Part shown: in pieces, positions 23,702 through 32,246 of the stretch
Position numbering within the stretch: the first letter of the stretch is position 1
How the letters are laid out: each line of letters begins with the position of its first letter
Notes under the pieces: generated by a model
What the model was told of the DNA's origin: nothing
Databases searched by the model: none
What the model saw: the letters and a program-made list of their open reading frames with translations, nothing else
Position numbers and translations under genes: made by a program
From: JBBREP01 sp036501845
GTDB lineage: Bacteria > Actinomycetota > Acidimicrobiia > IMCC26256 > PALSA-610
Assembly (NCBI GenBank): GCA_036501845.1
Contig: DASXZO010000018.1
Location: 1-43,625, forward strand
DNA: 43,625 bases
Direction: 5' to 3'

Positions 23702-24610
23702 GTGCCCGAGCCGACGCGCGACAACCCCAAGGATCGTGCGGTCTATTACGCGTACCGCGCCGGTGCGGTGGCCGCGCAGTCGCTGCCCGCGCCCGTCGGC
23801 GAGGCGGCGGCGCGGGGGATCGGTCGGGCGCTCGGCCTGGCGATGCCCGCCCGCCGGCGCATGGCGTCGCGCCATCTGCGGCGTGCGAGTGGCGGCACCC
23901 TGCGCGGTGTGGCGCTCGAGCGCGCGGTGAACGGCGCGTTCGAGTCGTACGCGCGCTACTGGCTCGAGATGTTCCGCCTGCCCTACGAGGGACGGGCCGC
24001 GATCGACGAGCACTTCGACGTCGACGGCTACGAGCACGTCGACGAAGCGCTCGCCGCGGGCCGCGGCTGCATCGTCGCGCTGCCGCATCTCGGTGGCTGG
24101 GAGCACGCCGGCGCGTGGTTGCACGCCGTGCACCGCCACCGCATCCTTGTAGTGGTCGAACCCGTGGAACCGCCGGAGCTGTTCGACTGGTTCGTGGACG
24201 TGCGCGGCTCGATGGGGATGGAGGTGGTTCCGGCGGGTGGTGACGCGGCCGCACGCGTCGTGAGCGCATTGGCCGACAATCGCATCGTGTGCCTGGTGTC
24301 CGACCGCGACCTGAACGGCGACGGCGTGGAGGTGGAGTTCTTCGGGGAGCGGACGACGCTGCCCGGGGGGCCTGCGCTGCTCTCGCTTCGGGCCAAGTCG
24401 CCGATCCTGCCCACGTCGGTCTACTTCCGACCGCATGGCGGGCATCTCGGTGTGGTGCGACCGCCGCTCGACACGACGCGTCACGGCAAGCTGCGCGACG
24501 ACATCGTGCGCATCACGCAGGCGCTCGCGCACGAGTTCGAAGCGCTGATCGCCGCGGCGCCCGAACAATGGCATCTCATGCAGCCGAACTGGCCCAGCGA
24601 TCAGTCATGA
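23702..24610 (+). CDS. patA: Phosphatidylinositol mannoside acyltransferase-like protein
   Basis: 302 residues of the LpxL/HtrB lysophospholipid acyltransferase family. The catalytic H-x4-E appears as PHLGGWEH (about 127-134), and VSDRDLNGDGVEVEFFGE and LPGGPALLSLRAKSPILP match later family blocks. In mycobacteria the enzyme moves a palmitoyl group from acyl-CoA to the mannose of PIM. Here its place between pgsA and pimA argues for the same pathway. GTG start at 23702. Its stop overlaps the pimA ATG (ATGA). Confidence 0.87.
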   Translation: MPEPTRDNPKDRAVYYAYRAGAVAAQSLPAPVGEAAARGIGRALGLAMPARRRMASRHLRRASGGTLRGVALERAVNGAFESYARYWLEMFRLPYEGRAAIDEHFDVDGYEHVDEALAAGRGCIVALPHLGGWEHAGAWLHAVHRHRILVVVEPVEPPELFDWFVDVRGSMGMEVVPAGGDAAARVVSALADNRIVCLVSDRDLNGDGVEVEFFGERTTLPGGPALLSLRAKSPILPTSVYFRPHGGHLGVVRPPLDTTRHGKLRDDIVRITQALAHEFEALIAAAPEQWHLMQPNWPSDQS

Positions 24611-25686
24611 AACTGTTGATGGTGTGCCCGTATTCGCTCACGCGGCCGGGCGGTGTGCAGGGACAGGCGCTCGGGCTCACGCGCGAGTTGCGCATGCTCG
24701 GCATCTCCGCCCGCGTGCTGGGTCCGTGTGACGGGCCGCCGCCGCAGCCCGGAGTGATCACCGTGGGCGACACGGTGCTGTGGGAGAACAACGGCTCGTA
24801 CGCGCCGATCGCCACCGGCGCGCAAGTGGCGCGGCGCACGATCGACGCGCTCGCGATGTTCGAACCCGATGTGGTGCACCTGCACGAGCCGATGGTGCCG
24901 GGCCCGTCGCTCTCGTTGCTCCTCGGCTACCACGGGCCGATGGTGTCGACGCATCACATCTCGGGCCACGTCGGTCGCGAGTGGGCGATGCCTGCGGTGC
25001 AGCGCAACATGGAGCGGGTGGGCCTGCGCATCGCGGTGTCCGAGGCCGCGCGCGCCACCGCTGAGGAATCGCTCGGTGGCGAGTACACCGTGCTGTGGAA
25101 CGGGGTCGAGGTCGAGCGCTTCACCGAGGCCGTGCCGCACCCCACCGACCGGCCTGCGGTGTTCTTCTGCAATCGTCACGAGCAGCGCAAGGGTCTGTCG
25201 GTGCTGCTCGACGCATGGGCCGGCATCGATCGCGACGCAGTGCTGTGGGTGGCGAGCTCCGGGCCGCAGACCGAAGAGCTACGCGCTCGGAACGTGTCGA
25301 ATGTCGAGTGGCTCGGTGTGGTGCCCGACGGTGAGCGGAACGCTCGCATCGCGGGCGCGTCGGTGTTCTGCGCGCCATCGACGAGCGGTGAGTCGTTCGG
25401 CGTGGTGCTCCTCGAGGCGATGGCGGGCGGCGCCGCCGTGGTCGCGAGCGATATCGACGGCTACCGGAACGTCGCTCGAGCCGGCACCGACGCATTGCTC
25501 GTGCGGCCCGACGACCCGCTCTCGCTGCGCGAAGCGTTGCAGCGTGTGCTCGACGATGCCGAACTCCGGTCGCGGCTCGTGCACGGCGGTGTCGAGCGTG
25601 CCAACGAGCTCTCGATGGGCCGCCTTGCCGCGCGCTACGCCGAGCTCTACGACAAGGTGCTCGCGATGCCGCTCTCGCGCCCATGA
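24607..25686 (+). CDS. pimA: GDP-mannose-dependent phosphatidylinositol alpha-mannosyltransferase
   Basis: 359 residues, GT4 family with GT-B fold. The N-terminal domain begins MKLLMVCPYSLTRPGGVQGQ (glycine-rich acceptor loop); PDVVHLHEP and THHISGHVGREW follow. The donor-side domain has NRHEQRKGL and the E-x7-E motif ESFGVVLLE (E262, E270). PimA adds the first mannose to phosphatidylinositol on the cytoplasmic face of the membrane. Both ends overlap neighbours by ATGA, giving one tightly coupled unit with patA upstream and an inositol-phosphatase family gene downstream. Confidence 0.9.
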   Translation: MKLLMVCPYSLTRPGGVQGQALGLTRELRMLGISARVLGPCDGPPPQPGVITVGDTVLWENNGSYAPIATGAQVARRTIDALAMFEPDVVHLHEPMVPGPSLSLLLGYHGPMVSTHHISGHVGREWAMPAVQRNMERVGLRIAVSEAARATAEESLGGEYTVLWNGVEVERFTEAVPHPTDRPAVFFCNRHEQRKGLSVLLDAWAGIDRDAVLWVASSGPQTEELRARNVSNVEWLGVVPDGERNARIAGASVFCAPSTSGESFGVVLLEAMAGGAAVVASDIDGYRNVARAGTDALLVRPDDPLSLREALQRVLDDAELRSRLVHGGVERANELSMGRLAARYAELYDKVLAMPLSRP

Positions 25687-26645
25687 CCCCCGAAGCCGGC
25701 GACGCGGCCGACGCGCTCCACGAGATCGCGGTATCGCTCGCGCACGAGGTGCGCGCCGCGGTGCTCCCCGGGCTCGGCCAGCACGCGTCGCGCGCCGCGG
25801 GTGGCATCGCTCCGGGTGGCGACGTCACCATGGCGATCGACGAGGTCGCCGAAGAAGTGATCGCGCACCGGCTCGGCTCGGTCGGCGACATCGCCTACTA
25901 CAGCGAGGACCGTGGCACCGTGCGCTTCGGCAACCCTCGCGGCGTGCTCGTGATCGATCCGGTCGACGGCACGCGTCCGGCCGCCGCGGGCTTCGAGGCC
26001 TGCGTGGTATCGATCGCGGTCGTTCCCCACGAACACTCGTGCTTCGCTGACATCACCTCGGGCGTGATCGTCGAGCTGAAGAGCGGCACGGCCATCACGG
26101 CGCGGGTCGGGCGCGGCGCGCAGATCGACGGTGAAGCGTGCGCCGTGCCCACCAACCCCGACGACGGCGACCTGCGCGCGCTGTTCTGGGGCGCGAGCCA
26201 GCGCGCCCGCCCGTCGGTTCCCGTTGCGATCGTGCTCGAGCGCCTCATCGACAACAGCGCGATGCACGGCGGCTACTTCGATCTCGGTTCGGCGGCGTTC
26301 ACGATGACGCGGCTCGTCACCGGCCAGCTCGATGCCTATGTCGACCCCGGCGCGCGCATGGTGGCCGAACTGCCCGCGCTCGAGCCGCGGTTCCGCGAGA
26401 TCGCGGGCGGCACTGTGGGCACGAACTTCCCCTACGACGTGGCCGCCGCATACCTCATCGTGCGCGAGGCAGGCGGCGTGGTCACCGCGGCCGACGGCTC
26501 GCCGCTCGACAGTGTGGCGGTGGTGGGCTCGGGCACGGGTTTTCACGTGTCGGTCGTCGCCGCTACCGACGCGGAGCGTCACGCGCGCATCATCGGCGAG
26601 CTCGACGACGGGATGGCTCGCCTGGCCAGCTGGTTGGCCCGCTGA
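25683..26645 (+). CDS. Inositol monophosphatase family protein
   Basis: 320 residues with the IMPase/FIG metal-site motifs: GDVTMAIDEVAEE (Asp), SED where most members have SEE, DPVDGT (92-97), and PYDVAAAYLIVREAGG (the W-D-x-A-A-G block with W replaced by Y). The region between blocks contains a longer linker than usual. It should dephosphorylate inositol phosphate or a similar small phosphate using Mg2+. Overlap with pimA (ATGA) and position in the PIM cluster suggest it supplies inositol or trims an inositol-lipid precursor, but this is inference. Followed by a GC-rich hairpin. Confidence 0.85.
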   Translation: MTPEAGDAADALHEIAVSLAHEVRAAVLPGLGQHASRAAGGIAPGGDVTMAIDEVAEEVIAHRLGSVGDIAYYSEDRGTVRFGNPRGVLVIDPVDGTRPAAAGFEACVVSIAVVPHEHSCFADITSGVIVELKSGTAITARVGRGAQIDGEACAVPTNPDDGDLRALFWGASQRARPSVPVAIVLERLIDNSAMHGGYFDLGSAAFTMTRLVTGQLDAYVDPGARMVAELPALEPRFREIAGGTVGTNFPYDVAAAYLIVREAGGVVTAADGSPLDSVAVVGSGTGFHVSVVAATDAERHARIIGELDDGMARLASWLAR

Positions 26646-26658
26646 CCTCGCAACCTGA

Positions 26659-26677
26659 GGGCCCACGCGGTGGGCCT
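26659..26677 (+). terminator. GC hairpin after the PIM cluster
   Basis: GGCCCAC-GCG-GTGGGCC (7 bp plus a G-T closing pair) lies 14 nt after the IMPase stop. There is no T-run, so it is only terminator-like. The rest of the 180-bp gap before lemA holds a TACTGT -10 candidate (26757-26762) and nothing else recognised. Confidence 0.45.
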
Positions 26678-26825
26678 CCCGCCACGGAATGTCGCGCCTG
26701 GCGCGGCGGTTGAGCGCGTCGAACGCAGAAGCGCAGTTCGGCCGATCGTGGCCGGTACTGTCGGGCGGCCCGGTCCCGGCACCATCCAGGTGCGCACACG
26801 CCGAACGGGTTCGATCGGAGACTCC

Positions 26826-27380
26826 ATGGTCGGCTTGATCATCATCATCGTGGTCGTCGTGATCCTTGTGCTGATCGCGATCGCCACCTACAACGGGCTG
26901 GTCCGCATCCGCACCCGCGTCGACAACGCCTGGGCGCAGATCGACGTGCAGCTGAAGCGCCGCCACGACCTCATCCCGAACCTGATCGAGACGGTCAAGG
27001 GCTACGCCGCCCACGAGCGCGAGACACTCGACAGCGTGGTGCAGGCCCGTAACCAGGCGGTCAGCGCCAACTCGCCGGAGCAGCAGGGCCAGGCCGAGAA
27101 CCTGCTGACGCAGTCGCTCGGAAAGTTGTTCGCCCTCGCGGAGGCCTATCCGAACCTGAAGGCGAACCAGAACTTCCTCGAGTTGCAGGAAGAGCTCACG
27201 GCCACCGAAGACAAGGTTGCCTACGCGCGGCAGTTCTACAACGACTCGGTGCAGAGCTACAACGCTCGGATCGCCACGATCCCGGCCAAGTTCTTCGCCG
27301 GTCCGATGGGCTACAAGGCGCGCGAGTACTTCCAGACCGACGCACCCGAAGACCGCGACGTCCCGAAGGTGCAGTTCTAG
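26826..27380 (+). CDS. lemA: LemA family protein
   Basis: 184 residues. One N-terminal membrane helix (VGLIIIIVVVVILVLIAIAT) is followed by the LemA core: YNGLVRIRTRVDNAWAQIDV, QLKRRHDLIPNLIETVKGYA, then a helical part and YNDSVQSYNARIATIPAKFF. LemA proteins are membrane-tethered helical bundles of uncertain role that often pair with HtpX or other envelope-quality-control genes. Here htpX follows after 3 nt, so they form one operon. Confidence 0.92.
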   Translation: MVGLIIIIVVVVILVLIAIATYNGLVRIRTRVDNAWAQIDVQLKRRHDLIPNLIETVKGYAAHERETLDSVVQARNQAVSANSPEQQGQAENLLTQSLGKLFALAEAYPNLKANQNFLELQEELTATEDKVAYARQFYNDSVQSYNARIATIPAKFFAGPMGYKAREYFQTDAPEDRDVPKVQF

Positions 27381-27383
27381 AAC

Positions 27384-28286
27384 TTGTACGAGGACATCGC
27401 ACAGAACAAACGCCGCACCTGGCTCCTCATCGGCATCTTTGCCGTTGTGGTGTTCGGGATCGCGTGGCTGATCACGTTCCTGTTGAGCTTCGGCATCGCC
27501 GGAGTGGTGATCGCCGCGGTCATCGCGATCGTCAGCTCGGCCGTGTCGTACTACAACTCCGACAAGGTCGCGCTGGCGATGAGCCACGCCAAGCCGGCGC
27601 CCGAACAGGACTACAAGCGCCTGCACAACCTCGTGGAGGGGTTGTGCATCGGCGCGGGCATCCCCAAGCCCCGGCTCTACGTGATCGACGACGAGGCGCC
27701 GAACGCGTTCTCCACGGGTCGTAACCCGCAGCACTCCGCGGTGGCCGTCACCTCGGGCCTGCTGGAGAAGATGAACCGCGTGGAGCTCGAAGGCGTGCTC
27801 GCGCACGAGCTGAGCCACATCCGCAACTACGACATCCTCGTGTCGACGTTGGCTGTCACGATGGTGGGCATGGTCGCGTTGATGAGCGACCTGTTCCTGC
27901 GGTTCACGTTCTGGGGCGGCATGTCCGACCGCAACGACAGCAACGACAGCAACCCGCTCGGCATCGTGCTCGTGGTGTTCGGTTTCATCGCGATCATCTT
28001 CGCTCCGCTGATCGCGCAGCTCATGCAGCTCGCTGTGAGTCGCCAGCGTGAGTACCTCGCCGACGCCAGCGGTGTGCAGATCACGCGCTACCCACCCGGC
28101 CTCGTTTCGGCGCTCGAGAAGCTGAAGGGCGACCAGACCCACGTGCACTTCGCCTCGAAGGCGACCGCGCACATGTGGATCGAAGAGCCGCTCGACGTGC
28201 ACCAGGACCGCAAGCGCAAGTTCGACGAGCTGTTCATGACCCACCCGCCGCTCGACGATCGCATCGCCCGGCTGGAGGAGATGTAA
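27384..28286 (+). CDS. htpX: M48 family zinc metalloprotease, HtpX-like
   Basis: 300 residues with two N-terminal membrane helices (about 14-50), the zinc motif HELSH (141-145), the third ligand in REYLADAS (E223), and two more membrane helices between them. HtpX degrades misfolded membrane proteins, with its active site facing the cytoplasm. The start is TTG at 27384; no nearer ATG or GTG preserves the N-terminal segment MYEDIAQNKRRTW. Third-codon GC and length are normal. Only 3 nt separate it from both lemA and the downstream lipoprotein gene. Confidence 0.9.
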   Translation: MYEDIAQNKRRTWLLIGIFAVVVFGIAWLITFLLSFGIAGVVIAAVIAIVSSAVSYYNSDKVALAMSHAKPAPEQDYKRLHNLVEGLCIGAGIPKPRLYVIDDEAPNAFSTGRNPQHSAVAVTSGLLEKMNRVELEGVLAHELSHIRNYDILVSTLAVTMVGMVALMSDLFLRFTFWGGMSDRNDSNDSNPLGIVLVVFGFIAIIFAPLIAQLMQLAVSRQREYLADASGVQITRYPPGLVSALEKLKGDQTHVHFASKATAHMWIEEPLDVHQDRKRKFDELFMTHPPLDDRIARLEEM

Positions 28287-28289
28287 GGC

Positions 28290-29339
28290 GTGGCGCGACC
28301 CCGTCGCAACATCCGAACGTTCGCGGTCGTCACGGCGTTGTGCACGCTGGCGGCCTGCGGTGGGGGCAGCAGCAACAAGTCGGCGAAGCGCGACAACGGC
28401 GCGTCGCCGCAGCCGCCGAACAGCACGAGTACGACGCGCGCACCGGTGCGCTACCGCTGGCCGCTCACCGGCGTGGTCACCACCGACGCCGCGGCCAAAA
28501 CCCGGCCGGCGCTCACGGTGAAGATCGAGAACATCGCCGCGTCGCGGCCGCAGATCGGCGTGAACCTCGCCGACGTCGTGTACGAGGAAGTTGTCGAGTG
28601 CAACATCACCCGGCTCGCCGGGGTGTTCCAATCGCAAGTGCCCGCAGTTGTGGGCCCGATCCGTTCGGTGCGCAAGACCGACACCGAGCTCGTGCAGCCG
28701 CTGCACGGCATCTTCGCGTTTTCGGGCGGCGCGCCGTATGCGATCGACAGCATCGACACCGCGCCTGTGGTGCGCCTCGACGAGACCACCGCGGGCGCCG
28801 CGATGTTCCGCATGGACGGCAGGGGCGGCGCGCCGCACAACCTGTTCGGTCGCGGGCCGCTGCTTTATCAGCACGCGCCCAGCGCGGTAGGCCCGCCGCA
28901 CGCGCTGTTCCAGTACGACTCCAATGTGCCCGCGGGCGCGGCCCAAGCCCAGCACGTGACGATCGGCTTCCAGTCGGCCAACACCGTGGCGTGGGACTGG
29001 GATCCGGCGCTGCATTCGTGGAAGCGCACATGGAACGGAGCGCCCGACGTGGTGCTCGGGGGCACGCCCATCACGGTGCACAACGTGGTGGTGATGTTCG
29101 TGAACTACACGGTGGGTCAGGGTGCGTGTAACAGCGTCGGCGCACAGGCCGAGCTGCAGGCAAGCGGCCAGCTCGACGTGTTCCGCGACGGGCGGGTGAT
29201 CCACGGCACCTGGCGTTACGACGCCACCGACCACACCCAGCACCTGTTCGACGCCAACGGTGCGCCGCTCGACCTCGAGCCGGGCAACACATGGGTGGAG
29301 TTGCCCAAGCCCGGCTACGCCGTCACGTCGACGCCATGA
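28290..29339 (+). CDS. DUF3048 (YerB-like) lipoprotein
   Basis: 349 residues. Signal with lipobox (VVTALCTLAAC-GGGSS, Cys around 24), then a Ser/Thr-rich linker and the DUF3048 domain: PALTVKIENIAASRPQIGVN, DVVYEEVVECNITRLAGVFQ, VVGPIRSVRKTDTELVQPL. A C-terminal half follows with DVVLGGTPITVHNVVVMFV and GTWRYDATD. The family occurs in Firmicutes and Actinobacteria as extracellular lipoproteins of unknown function. It begins 3 nt after htpX with GTG, so it belongs to the lemA-htpX operon. Confidence 0.87.
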   Translation: MARPRRNIRTFAVVTALCTLAACGGGSSNKSAKRDNGASPQPPNSTSTTRAPVRYRWPLTGVVTTDAAAKTRPALTVKIENIAASRPQIGVNLADVVYEEVVECNITRLAGVFQSQVPAVVGPIRSVRKTDTELVQPLHGIFAFSGGAPYAIDSIDTAPVVRLDETTAGAAMFRMDGRGGAPHNLFGRGPLLYQHAPSAVGPPHALFQYDSNVPAGAAQAQHVTIGFQSANTVAWDWDPALHSWKRTWNGAPDVVLGGTPITVHNVVVMFVNYTVGQGACNSVGAQAELQASGQLDVFRDGRVIHGTWRYDATDHTQHLFDANGAPLDLEPGNTWVELPKPGYAVTSTP

Positions 29340-29371
29340 TTTTGCGTGAGGCCGCCCGCGCGACACGCCGG

Positions 29372-29377
29372 TAGCAT
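29372..29377 (+). promoter_or_regulatory. -10 box, leaderless promoter of pdxS
   Basis: TAGCAT with 7 nt to the ATG at 29385. Confidence 0.5.
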
Positions 29378-29384
29378 CGGATTC

Positions 29385-30281
29385 ATGGCGCAGGAACCCA
29401 CGAACGGCGAACGCACCACGGGTACGGCGCGCGTGAAGCGCGGCCTGGCCGAGATGCTGCGGGGCGGCGTGATCATGGACGTGGTCACGGCCGAGCAGGC
29501 CAAGATCGCCGAAGACGCCGGCGCGTGCGCAGTGATGGCGCTCGAGCGCGTGCCGGCCGACATCCGGCGCGACGGCGGTATCGCGCGCATGAGCGACCCG
29601 GCGATGGTCGAGGGCATCCAGAACGCGGTCACGATCCCGGTGATGGCGAAGTGCCGCATCGGCCACTTCGGTGAAGCCCAGGTGCTGCAGGCGATGGGCG
29701 TCGACTACATCGACGAGTCGGAGGTGCTGAGCCCGGCCGACGAGGCATACCACGTCGACAAATGGGCCTTCACCGCGCCGTTCGTGTGCGGCGCCACCAA
29801 CCTGGGCGAGGCACTGCGACGCATCAGCGAGGGTGCGTGCATGATCCGTTCGAAGGGTGAGGCCGGCACCGGCAACATCATCGAGGCGGTGCGCCACCTG
29901 CGGTCGATCCTCGGCGACATCAAGCGGCTCGGTTCGGCTGCGCCCGAGGAGCTGTTCGGCTGGGCCAAGGAACTGCAGGCACCGCTCGATCTCGTGCAGG
30001 AAGTCGCGCGCCTCGGCGAGCTCCCGGTGCCGCTGTTCTGCGCCGGCGGGATCGCCACGCCGGCCGACGCCGCGCTCGTGATGCAGCTCGGCGCGCAGGC
30101 CGTGTTCGTGGGATCGGGCATCTTCAAGAGCGACGACCCCGCACCGCGCGCCAAGGCGATCGTGGAAGCCACCACGCACTACAGCGACGCCGACATCGTG
30201 CTGAAGGTGTCGAAGGGCCTCGGCGACGCCATGCGCGGCGACTCCAACCCCGACGTGCGCTTCGAAGGCCGCGGCTGGTGA
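29385..30281 (+). CDS. pdxS: Pyridoxal 5'-phosphate synthase subunit PdxS
   Basis: 298 residues, one of the most conserved protein families. Blocks seen: VKRGLAEMLRGGVIMDVVTA, GACAVMALERVPADIRRDGG, IGHFGEAQVLQAMGVDYIDE, and the second active-site lysine in RSKGEAGTGNIIEAVRH. With PdxT it makes PLP from ribose 5-phosphate, glyceraldehyde 3-phosphate and glutamine-derived ammonia. Own leaderless-type promoter; pdxT follows after 23 nt. Confidence 0.97.
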   Translation: MAQEPTNGERTTGTARVKRGLAEMLRGGVIMDVVTAEQAKIAEDAGACAVMALERVPADIRRDGGIARMSDPAMVEGIQNAVTIPVMAKCRIGHFGEAQVLQAMGVDYIDESEVLSPADEAYHVDKWAFTAPFVCGATNLGEALRRISEGACMIRSKGEAGTGNIIEAVRHLRSILGDIKRLGSAAPEELFGWAKELQAPLDLVQEVARLGELPVPLFCAGGIATPADAALVMQLGAQAVFVGSGIFKSDDPAPRAKAIVEATTHYSDADIVLKVSKGLGDAMRGDSNPDVRFEGRGW

Positions 30282-30304
30282 GGGCAATCCAGTGAGGCCC
30301 CCAG

Positions 30305-30874
30305 GTGAAAGTCGGCGTTCTGGCGTTGCAGGGCGCGTTCCGCGAGCACGCCGAGGCGTGTGCCGCGCTCGGCGCCGGCGTCACGCTCGTCAAACGGCCT
30401 GAGCATCTCGCCGCGGTCGACGCCGTCGTGCTTCCGGGCGGCGAGTCGACCACACAGGAGAAGCTTCTCGAGTCGTCGGGGTTGCGCGAGCCGCTGGCGG
30501 GCGCGCTCACCGACGGCATGCCGTGCCTCGCTACGTGCGCGGGTGTGATCCTGCTGGCGCACACCGTGTGCGACGGGCGCGCCGATCAGCAGCCGTTGGG
30601 CGTGCTCGACCTCGACGTGCGCCGCAATGGCTACGGCCGCCAGGTCGACAGTTTCGAGGCCGATCTTGCGGTCACGGATCTGGCCGGCGGACCGTTCCAC
30701 GGGGTGTTCATCCGTGCGCCCCGGATCGAGCGCGTCGGCACCGGAGTCGAGGTACTCGCACAGCACGAGGGCGACCCCGTGCTCGTACGATCAGGCGCCT
30801 GCGTGGGCACCACCTTCCACCCCGAACTCTCGGCCGACCTACGAATCCACGAGATACTCCTGGGCGCGAGGTAA
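30305..30874 (+). CDS. pdxT: Pyridoxal 5'-phosphate synthase glutaminase subunit PdxT
   Basis: 189 residues, class I glutaminase. KVGVLALQGAFREH at the start, LPGGESTT, nucleophile Cys78 in LATCAGVILLA, and His172/Glu174 in FHPELS complete the triad. It hydrolyses glutamine and channels ammonia to PdxS. The start is GTG 30305, with AGG immediately upstream. It contrasts usefully with the gene at 394-1077, where the equivalent Cys is UGA and the His/Glu are both Gln. Confidence 0.96.
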   Translation: MKVGVLALQGAFREHAEACAALGAGVTLVKRPEHLAAVDAVVLPGGESTTQEKLLESSGLREPLAGALTDGMPCLATCAGVILLAHTVCDGRADQQPLGVLDLDVRRNGYGRQVDSFEADLAVTDLAGGPFHGVFIRAPRIERVGTGVEVLAQHEGDPVLVRSGACVGTTFHPELSADLRIHEILLGAR

Positions 30875-30884
30875 GGCCAGCCGA

Positions 30885-30971
30885 GCGACCGCAGACGACG
30901 TCGGTCGGACAGCGAGACCGGAGCGAGGGAAGGCCCACCGGCCCGTGAGCGAAGCGAACAAGAGGTAAGAG
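30885..30971 (+). repeat. Divergent copy of the GC-rich intergenic element between pdxT and yebC
   Basis: The 97-bp gap is made of GAGCGA/GCGAGC-type words (CCGAGCGACCGCAGACGACG.., GACCGGAGCGAGGGAAGG), a GGCCCACCGGCC palindromic core, and a right end GTGAGCGAAGCGAACAAGAGG that provides the yebC ribosome-binding site. It resembles the ruv and sec copies in layout but is too diverged for certain membership. Confidence 0.4.
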
Positions 30972-31724
30972 ATGAGCGGTCATTCCAAGTGGCATTCGAT
31001 CAAGCACAAGAAGGGCGCTGCTGACGCGGCCCGGGGGAAGCTGTTCGCGGTGCTGATCCGCCAGATCGAGGTCTCGGCGCGCTCGGGCGGCGGTGATCCC
31101 GATACCAATGCCACGTTGCGCACGATGATCCAGAAGGCGCGCGACAACTCGGTGCCCGTCGACACCATCCAGCGCGCCATTCGCCGCGGGACCGGCGAAG
31201 AAGAAGGCGTGCAGTACGAAGCGGTGAACTACGAGGGTTACGCGCCGCATGGCGTTGCCGTCTACGTGCAGTGCCTCTCCGACAATCGCAACCGAACCGG
31301 TGCCGAGATCAAGAACATCTTCACCAAGAACGGCGGAAGCTTCGCCGAGCCCGGTGCAGTGGCGTGGCAATTCGATCGGCGCGGCCTGGTGCAGGTGCCG
31401 AAGGACGGTGTGAGCGAGGACGACCTCATGCTGCTCGCGGCCGACGCGGGCGCCGACGACGTGAGCGACGCGGGCGACGACTGGGAGGTCACCACACCGG
31501 CCACCGAGTTGCACGCGGTGCGCACCGCCATCGAGGAGTCGGGCGTGAAGGTGCGCTCCTCCGACCTCACGATGGTGCCGAGCACCACGGTCGAACTGGC
31601 CGACGAGTCGAGCGCCAAATCGGTGCTGCGGCTGGTGGACGCGCTCGAGGATCACGACGACGTCGAGGCCGTGTACGCCAACTTCGACATTCCCGAATCG
31701 GTGCTCGCCACCGTGGCCTTCTGA
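30972..31724 (+). CDS. yebC: YebC/PmpR family transcriptional regulator
   Basis: 250 residues, opening MSGHSKWHSIKHKKGAADAA and continuing with NATLRTMIQKARDNSVPVDT, YEGYAPHGVAVYVQCLSDNR, and the last domain FDIPE at the C-terminus. The family binds DNA and, in recent work on several bacteria, relieves ribosome stalling. The position just before ruvC is classical for this gene, although here four molybdenum-hydroxylase-type genes intervene. The AAGAGG ribosome-binding site lies 9 nt before the ATG, within the repeat-like leader. Confidence 0.95.
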   Translation: MSGHSKWHSIKHKKGAADAARGKLFAVLIRQIEVSARSGGGDPDTNATLRTMIQKARDNSVPVDTIQRAIRRGTGEEEGVQYEAVNYEGYAPHGVAVYVQCLSDNRNRTGAEIKNIFTKNGGSFAEPGAVAWQFDRRGLVQVPKDGVSEDDLMLLAADAGADDVSDAGDDWEVTTPATELHAVRTAIEESGVKVRSSDLTMVPSTTVELADESSAKSVLRLVDALEDHDDVEAVYANFDIPESVLATVAF

Positions 31725-31735
31725 CCAGATTCCGC

Positions 31736-31741
31736 TAGGTT
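31736..31741 (+). promoter_or_regulatory. -10 box for the molybdenum-hydroxylase-type operon
   Basis: TAGGTT with 10 nt to the ATG at 31752. Confidence 0.45.
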
Positions 31742-31751
31742 GCCGCGCCGT

Positions 31752-32246
31752 ATGAAGGTCTCGGTGACGGTGAACGGGCGTGCCTACGAGCACGATGTCG
31801 AGCCCCGCACGTTGCTCGTGCAGTTCCTACGCGAGCAGTGCCGGCTCACGGGCACGAAGATCGGTTGCGACACGTCGTCGTGCGGCGCGTGCACGGTGCT
31901 CTACGAGCCCGAGGGTGGCACGGGCGTGGGCAAGCTCGAGTCGGTGAAGAGCTGCACGATGCTCGCGGCCCAGGCCGACGGCGGGCGCATCACCACGATC
32001 GAAGGCCTCGCCGATGCCGACGGCACGCTGCACCCGGTGCAGCAGGCGTTCCACGATCATCACGGCTTGCAGTGCGGTTACTGCACCGCCGGCATGGTGA
32101 TGGCTGCAGTGGGCTTCCTCGACGAGAACCCGGCCCCGTCCGAACGCGACGTGCGTCTCGGTCTCGAAGGCAACCTCTGCCGCTGCACCGGCTACCACAA
32201 CATCGTGCAGGCCGTGCTCGCCGCGGCCGACAAGGTGCAGGCGTGA
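31752..32246 (+). CDS. (2Fe-2S)-binding small subunit of a xanthine dehydrogenase / CO dehydrogenase-type enzyme
   Basis: 164 residues, about normal for a CoxS-type subunit. The plant-ferredoxin-like cluster is held by GCDTSSCGACTVL plus a later SCTM; the second, helical cluster by CGYCTAGM and CRCTGY. It passes electrons from the molybdenum site to FAD. The ATG at 31752 is preferred to a TTG at 31740 because it starts the conserved MKVSVTVNGRAYEHDV segment. GTGA overlap with the FAD subunit gene downstream. The catalytic large subunit is not encoded in this cluster. Confidence 0.92.
   Translation: MKVSVTVNGRAYEHDVEPRTLLVQFLREQCRLTGTKIGCDTSSCGACTVLYEPEGGTGVGKLESVKSCTMLAAQADGGRITTIEGLADADGTLHPVQQAFHDHHGLQCGYCTAGMVMAAVGFLDENPAPSERDVRLGLEGNLCRCTGYHNIVQAVLAAADKVQA

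Noticed and set aside
25647..30287. A very long open frame on the minus strand (over 1500 codons) opposite pimA through pdxS
   Set aside because: It is antisense to seven well-supported genes, is His/Arg/Val/Asp-rich without any domain, and arises from the high-GC third positions of the real genes.
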